Below are positions 6,653 through 8,728 of a DNA stretch of 8,728 nt, in pieces. Both the position numbers and the translations under genes were made by a program. Within the stretch, counting starts at the first letter, position 1; each line of letters begins with the position of its first letter. Origin of the DNA: Actinomycetes bacterium (lineage in GTDB: Bacteria; Actinomycetota; CALGFH01); contig JASLIH010000101.1 in NCBI GenBank assembly GCA_030152105.1, forward strand, positions 1 to 8,728. Reading direction: 5' to 3'. The notes below the pieces were generated by a model. That model searched no databases. It was not told the origin of the DNA and saw only the letters and a list, made by a program, of their open reading frames with translations.

Positions 6653-6659
6653 AGGGACG

Positions 6660-7109
6660 CTAGGCCAGTCGCAGGTGGTGCCGCTCGGCCAGCGTGGGGA
6701 TGGTGGCGAAGTCGATGTCGAGCTGGTAGCGGGCGACGACCTCGGCGATGGCGGCCTCGTCGCGGCCGGGTGCGGCGAGGAGCGGGGCGAGCTCGCGGAA
6801 GTAGTTCTCGAACCCGGCGGGGGAGATCAGCTCGAGCAGGCGGGCCGGCTCGTCGCCGGCGTTCCAGAAGGTGTGGGGGACACCGCCGGGCTTGAAGACG
6901 AGGTCGCCGGGTCCCGCCTCGAGCACCTCGGCGCCGAGTTGGAGGCCGAAGCGGCCTTCCACCACATAGGAGTACTCGTCCTCGTTGCCGTGGGTGTGGA
7001 GCGGCGCCCCCAGGGCGCGTGGCGGGAGCGGGTGCTCGACCAGGCTGAACGCACCGCCGGTCCGCCGGCCGTCGATCAGAAAGCGGACGCCGAGGGCGAG
7101 CAGCTGCAC
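6660..7109 (-). CDS. Small single-domain cupin protein; 5' end uncertain
   Basis: The 149-residue product has one conserved beta-barrel cupin domain. Motif 1 is APLHTHGNEDEYSYVVEGRF (about 35-54), with metal ligands expected at His38, His40 and Glu45. Motif 2 is AGPGDLVFKPGGVPHTFWNAG (65-85), with His79. Such proteins are metal-dependent dioxygenases, isomerases or plain ligand binders; the substrate is unknown. A helical tail (about 95-145) follows. The only normal start is GTG at 7109 (GAGGG at 7117-7121 is 7 nt upstream), but the frame stays open and cupin-like before it: 7110-7142 reads GHVLGPGEGEA, and relatives have a GPGEGE strand before this point. Upstream of the TAG at 7170-7172 there is no ATG, GTG or TTG in frame, only an ATT at 7161-7163. 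The gene is therefore either slightly N-truncated or starts on a rare codon. It faces the TetR remnant head to head and converges with the dehydratase. Confidence 0.78.
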   Translation of the reverse strand: MQLLALGVRFLIDGRRTGGAFSLVEHPLPPRALGAPLHTHGNEDEYSYVVEGRFGLQLGAEVLEAGPGDLVFKPGGVPHTFWNAGDEPARLLELISPAGFENYFRELAPLLAAPGRDEAAIAEVVARYQLDIDFATIPTLAERHHLRLA

Positions 7110-7130
7110 GGCCTCGCCCTCGCCGGGCCC

Positions 7131-7317
7131 GAGGACGTGGCCAACCGTCGGGGTGCAGCGAATGACCGTCTACAACCACTTCCCCGACGAGTCGTCACTC
7201 CTCGCCGCCTGCTCAGCGCACTGACGCGCGCTCCACCCGGCGCCCGACCTGGTCGCCTGGCGGGCCGCCGAGCTCGCCGCCGGGCTCGTCGAGCTGGCTG
7301 CCGCAACGGAGGCTTGA
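7131..7317 (+). pseudogene. Degraded TetR-family regulator (helix-turn-helix fragment)
   Basis: The frame from 7150 reads GVQRMTVYNHFPDE, SSLLAACSAH, then stops at TGA 7222-7224. This is the second half of a TetR DNA-binding domain: the recognition helix plus the TVY-HF signature. Upstream, the frame from 7131 reads EDVANR, and losing 2 nt at about 7149 would explain the break, because EDVANR + one residue + GVQR has TetR spacing. Replacing the TGA with Trp continues the reading as RALHPAPDLVAWRAAELAAG to a second TGA at 7315-7317; in relatives I recall, ACSAHW occurs at this point. About 130 residues of ligand-binding domain are absent, so even the repaired reading is an internally deleted protein. 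No start codon or ribosome binding site serves it. It is best read as a relic, not a functional small protein. Confidence 0.65.
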
Positions 7318-7343
7318 CAAGGCCGGCGCCACTGTGTGACCAT
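7314..7343 (+). promoter_or_regulatory. Possible promoter of the arsR-SRPBCC gene
   Basis: TTGACA (7314-7319) is a perfect -35 hexamer. The best -10 at normal distance is weak: GACCAT (7338-7343, 18-nt spacer). It would place the first operator over the -10 and the second over the start of transcription, the expected layout for repression. Alternatives are the AT-rich TAATTA (7353-7358) or CATAAT (7375-7380), neither of which has a -35 at the right distance. Confidence 0.3.
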
Positions 7344-7356
7344 CCGGTCACGTAAT
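7331..7356 (+). promoter_or_regulatory. Upstream operator (site 1) for the ArsR-type regulator
   Basis: This is an inverted repeat, GTGAC (7336-7340) and GTCAC (7347-7351), with a 6-nt spacer. Aligned without gaps to the adjacent site 2, 17 of the 20 arm positions are identical, so it is a diverged copy of the same 26-bp element. Its centre is 24 bp upstream of the site 2 centre. It is probably a second, weaker binding site for the repressor encoded just downstream. Confidence 0.65.
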
Positions 7357-7380
7357 TATGTGACTAGGAAGTCACATAAT
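7355..7380 (+). promoter_or_regulatory. Downstream operator (site 2), perfect 10-bp inverted repeat
   Basis: The arms ATTATGTGAC (7355-7364) and GTCACATAAT (7371-7380) are exact reverse complements around TAGGAA. It is an AT-rich island in otherwise very GC-rich DNA and ends 19 nt before the ATG at 7400. Long AT-rich palindromes with a GTNAC core are typical operators of ArsR-type repressors, and autorepression is the usual mode. The ATG at 7379 lies inside the palindrome, which argues for the later start codon. Confidence 0.8.
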
Positions 7381-7399
7381 GTCTCCGGAGGTTCCCGCC

Positions 7400-8155
7400 A
7401 TGGCCGACGACACCAGCCTGGTCTGGAAGGCGCTGGCCGACCCGACCCGGCGGGCGATCCTGGACCTGCTGGCCGACCGGGCCCGGACCACCGGGGAGCT
7501 CAGCGGGGCGTTCCCGGAGGTGTCGCGGTTCGCGGTGATGAAGCACCTGGGGGTGCTGGAGACGGCAGGGCTGGTGGTGGCGCGGCGGCGGGGCCGGGAG
7601 CGCTGGAACCACCTCAACGGGGTGCCCCTGCGGCAGGCCTACGAGCGCTGGATGCGCCCGCACGCCGACCGCTGGGCCGAGTCGCTGCTCCGGCTCAAGG
7701 AGACGGCCGAGCGGCGGGAAGGAGCCGGCATGACCACGACCCTGGAGGTCGAGCAGGAGGTGGCGGTGGCCGCCCCGCGGGAGAAGGTGTTCGAGGCGCT
7801 GTGCCGGATGGGGGAGTGGTGGCCGCACACCTTCCGGGAGGGGTCCTCGGTGCACCTGGAGCCGCGGGTCGGGGGCCGCTTCTGGGAGGACTGGGGCGAC
7901 GGCGACGGCGCGCTGTACGCCACCGTGACCGGCATCCGCCGGCCCGAGCAGCTGACCTGCACCGGGCCGATGGGCATGTCGGGCCCGGTGGCCGGCGTGT
8001 TCGCCATGTCCCTCTCCGAGCGCGACGGCGCCACCCTGGTGCGGCTGTCCCACCATGCCGTCGGGCCGATCGACGACGAGACCCGGGCCGCCTACGAGCA
8101 CGGCTGGGTGGAGGTGTTCGGCGCCCTGCAGGGCCATCTCGGCCTCACCGGCTGA
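7400..8155 (+). CDS. ArsR-type repressor fused to an SRPBCC (AHSA1-like) domain
   Basis: The product has 251 residues in two domains. Residues 5-95 are an ArsR winged helix: VWKALADPTRRAILDLL (8-24), TTGELSGAF (30-38), recognition helix VSRFAVMKHLGVLETAGLV (41-59) and the wing RRRGRERWNHL. The metal-site ELCVCDL of SmtB/ArsR sensors is replaced by ELSGAFP and the domain has no cysteine, so it is not a metal sensor of that class. Residues 117-248 are an SRPBCC/AHSA1 hydrophobic-cavity fold: VAVAAPREKVFEAL, WWPHTF, LEPRVGGRFWEDWG, and a C-terminal helix from about 227. ArsR-SRPBCC fusions are known; the cavity may sense a small hydrophobic ligand. ATG 7400 has GGAGG (7387-7391) at 8 nt; the in-frame ATG 7379 lies in the operator. 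Two palindromes just upstream suggest autoregulation. A ribosome binding site and ATG persist at the domain junction. Confidence 0.92.
   Translation: MADDTSLVWKALADPTRRAILDLLADRARTTGELSGAFPEVSRFAVMKHLGVLETAGLVVARRRGRERWNHLNGVPLRQAYERWMRPHADRWAESLLRLKETAERREGAGMTTTLEVEQEVAVAAPREKVFEALCRMGEWWPHTFREGSSVHLEPRVGGRFWEDWGDGDGALYATVTGIRRPEQLTCTGPMGMSGPVAGVFAMSLSERDGATLVRLSHHAVGPIDDETRAAYEHGWVEVFGALQGHLGLTG
7716..7732 (+). promoter_or_regulatory. Internal ribosome binding site and ATG at the ArsR/SRPBCC junction
   Basis: GGGAAGGAG (7716-7724) stands 5 nt before an in-frame ATG at 7730 (Met111). This is the strongest Shine-Dalgarno in the gene and lies exactly where the SRPBCC domain begins (MTTTLEVEQEVAVAAP). 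It could drive a stand-alone SRPBCC protein of 141 residues, or be a relic of two formerly separate or overlapping genes. The reading frame through it is open, so the fusion is also made. Confidence 0.55.
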
Positions 8156-8172
8156 CTGTGGGAATGCTGCGG

Positions 8173-8178
8173 TAGCCT
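8173..8178 (+). promoter_or_regulatory. Possible -10 element for mfd
   Basis: TAGCCT (8173-8178) fits the actinobacterial TANNNT -10 pattern and lies 79 nt before the mfd start. The nearest -35-like hexamer, CTGACT (8152-8157), gives a short 15-nt spacer and overlaps the stop codon of the preceding gene. Support is limited to the hexamer and its position. Confidence 0.25.
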
Positions 8179-8193
8179 GGACGTTGAACAGAG

Positions 8194-8230
8194 CGGGAGC
8201 CCCCCGGCTGCGGCCGTCGGGGGCTACCCG
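8194..8230 (+). terminator. Large bulged hairpin between arsR-SRPBCC and mfd (terminator or mfd leader structure)
   Basis: The core is AGCCCCC (8198-8204) with GGGGGCT (8219-8225). Inside, CGGC (8205-8208) pairs with GCCG (8213-8216) around a TGCG loop, leaving a TC bulge. Outside, CGGG (8194-8197) pairs with CCCG (8227-8230) across a single bulged A. That gives about 15 base pairs in 37 nt. It starts 38 nt after the upstream stop and ends 27 nt before mfd. No T-run follows, so factor-independent termination is uncertain. Confidence 0.5.
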
Positions 8231-8257
8231 ACTGTGCTACCGCCGCAAAGGACACCC

Positions 8258-8728
8258 GTGCGCCTCACCCCCCTGCTCGACCGCTGGACCGACGACCCCA
8301 CCTTCGCCGAGCTGCTCGGCGGGCTCGACCCGCGCGCCGGCACCCCACGGCCCGAGGTGGTCGTCCCCGACGTGGCCAGGGCGTTCCTGCTGGCCGGGAT
8401 CGCCAGCGCCGGCGGGCGGCTGGTGGTCGTCACCACCGCCACCACCGCCGACGCCGAGGCCCTGGCCGCCGACGTCGCCGCCTTCCTCGGGCCCGACTCG
8501 GCGGCCACCTTCCCGGCCTGGGAGACCCTGCCCCACGAGCGGCTCTCGCCCCGCTCCGAGACCGTGGCCGCCCGCCTGCGCCTGCTCCACCGGCTCGGCC
8601 TGCCCGACCTCGGCGGGCTGCGGCTGGTGACAGTCCCGGCGCGGGCGATGATGCAGCCGCTCGCCCCCGGGCTGGACGCGGTCGACCCGGTCCGGGTCGC
8701 CACCGGCGACCGGGTCGAGCTCGAGGAG
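8258..8728 (+). CDS. mfd: Transcription-repair coupling factor Mfd, N-terminal part (3' truncated by the window)
   Basis: The first 157 codons run in frame to the last base of the window; full Mfd is about 1,150-1,200 residues. Mfd is an ATP-driven DNA translocase that removes RNA polymerase stalled at lesions and recruits UvrA. The visible part is the UvrB-like N-terminal module: a degenerate nucleotide-fold region (VPDVARAFLLAGIASAGGR, VVVTTATTADAEALAADV) followed by the hallmark FPAWETLPHERLSPRSET (85-102), then RLRLLHRL and VTVPARAMMQPLAPG (124-138), shared with UvrB. The translocase motor, RNA-polymerase-binding and UvrA-gating parts lie beyond the window. GTG 8258 has AAAGGA (8247-8252) 5 nt upstream; an in-frame GTG at 8234 would add 8 residues and has no such site. 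A strong hairpin sits in the leader. Its place after rplY-pth matches actinobacterial order. Confidence 0.93.
   Translation, partial: MRLTPLLDRWTDDPTFAELLGGLDPRAGTPRPEVVVPDVARAFLLAGIASAGGRLVVVTTATTADAEALAADVAAFLGPDSAATFPAWETLPHERLSPRSETVAARLRLLHRLGLPDLGGLRLVTVPARAMMQPLAPGLDAVDPVRVATGDRVELEE

Noticed and set aside
6653..6659. Bidirectional terminator between the convergent dehydratase and cupin genes
   Set aside because: The gap is 7 nt and no stable stem with a T-tract was seen spanning the two stop codons.
6675..7355. A plus-strand open frame antisense to the cupin that includes part of the TetR remnant
   Set aside because: Most of it mirrors the cupin gene. Only the stretch from about 7131 has TetR character, and that changes frame, so it is described as a pseudogene instead.
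1..8728. Mobile elements, CRISPR repeats, tRNA or rRNA genes, toxin-antitoxin pairs
   Set aside because: No transposase or integrase motifs, regularly spaced repeats, cloverleaf sequences or small paired ORFs were recognised on either strand.

Overview
The window is a very GC-rich stretch, apparently from an actinobacterium (Actinomycetota). The grounds are G/C at almost every third codon position, frequent GTG starts, and a backbone order that matches actinobacterial chromosomes as I recall them: glmU (3' end) - prs - rplY - pth - mfd (5' part). The prs and hrp1-like proteins also look actinobacterial. I cannot place it to genus. Nothing points to a plasmid, phage, insertion sequence, CRISPR array or RNA gene.

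Layout. 2-103 is the C-terminus of GlmU, followed by prs (117-1118, PRPP synthetase). A 3.1 kb block then separates prs from rplY. It holds a two-CBS-domain protein resembling mycobacterial hypoxic response protein 1 (1230-1664), a GC-rich hairpin (1675-1706), and a tight three-gene run: an ATP-dependent DNA ligase of LigC type (1729-2805), a small SnoaL/NTF2-like protein (2824-3204) and a poxvirus-type DNA topoisomerase IB (3210-4262). The backbone resumes with rplY (4349-5011, ribosomal protein L25/Ctc with acidic tail) and pth (5049-5636, peptidyl-tRNA hydrolase).

Between pth and mfd lies a second accessory block. It contains a short threonine/serine dehydratase without a regulatory ACT domain (5696-6652) and, convergent with it, a small cupin on the minus strand (6660-7109). 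Next is the wreck of a TetR regulator gene (about 7131-7317), then a pair of tandem 26-bp palindromic operators (7331-7380) directly upstream of an ArsR-type repressor fused in frame to an SRPBCC/AHSA1 domain (7400-8155). A large hairpin (8194-8230) precedes mfd, of which the first 157 codons are present (8258-8728).

How it fits together. The backbone genes are housekeeping: cell-wall precursor and PRPP synthesis, translation, and transcription-coupled repair. The first accessory block is DNA-repair/topology flavoured (strand sealing plus supercoil relaxation). The second is metabolic and regulatory and shows gene decay. The most informative non-coding signal is the duplicated operator at 7331-7380. 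The most interesting coding anomalies are the ArsR-SRPBCC fusion with a ribosome binding site and ATG preserved at the domain junction, and the collision between the cupin 5' end and the TetR remnant.
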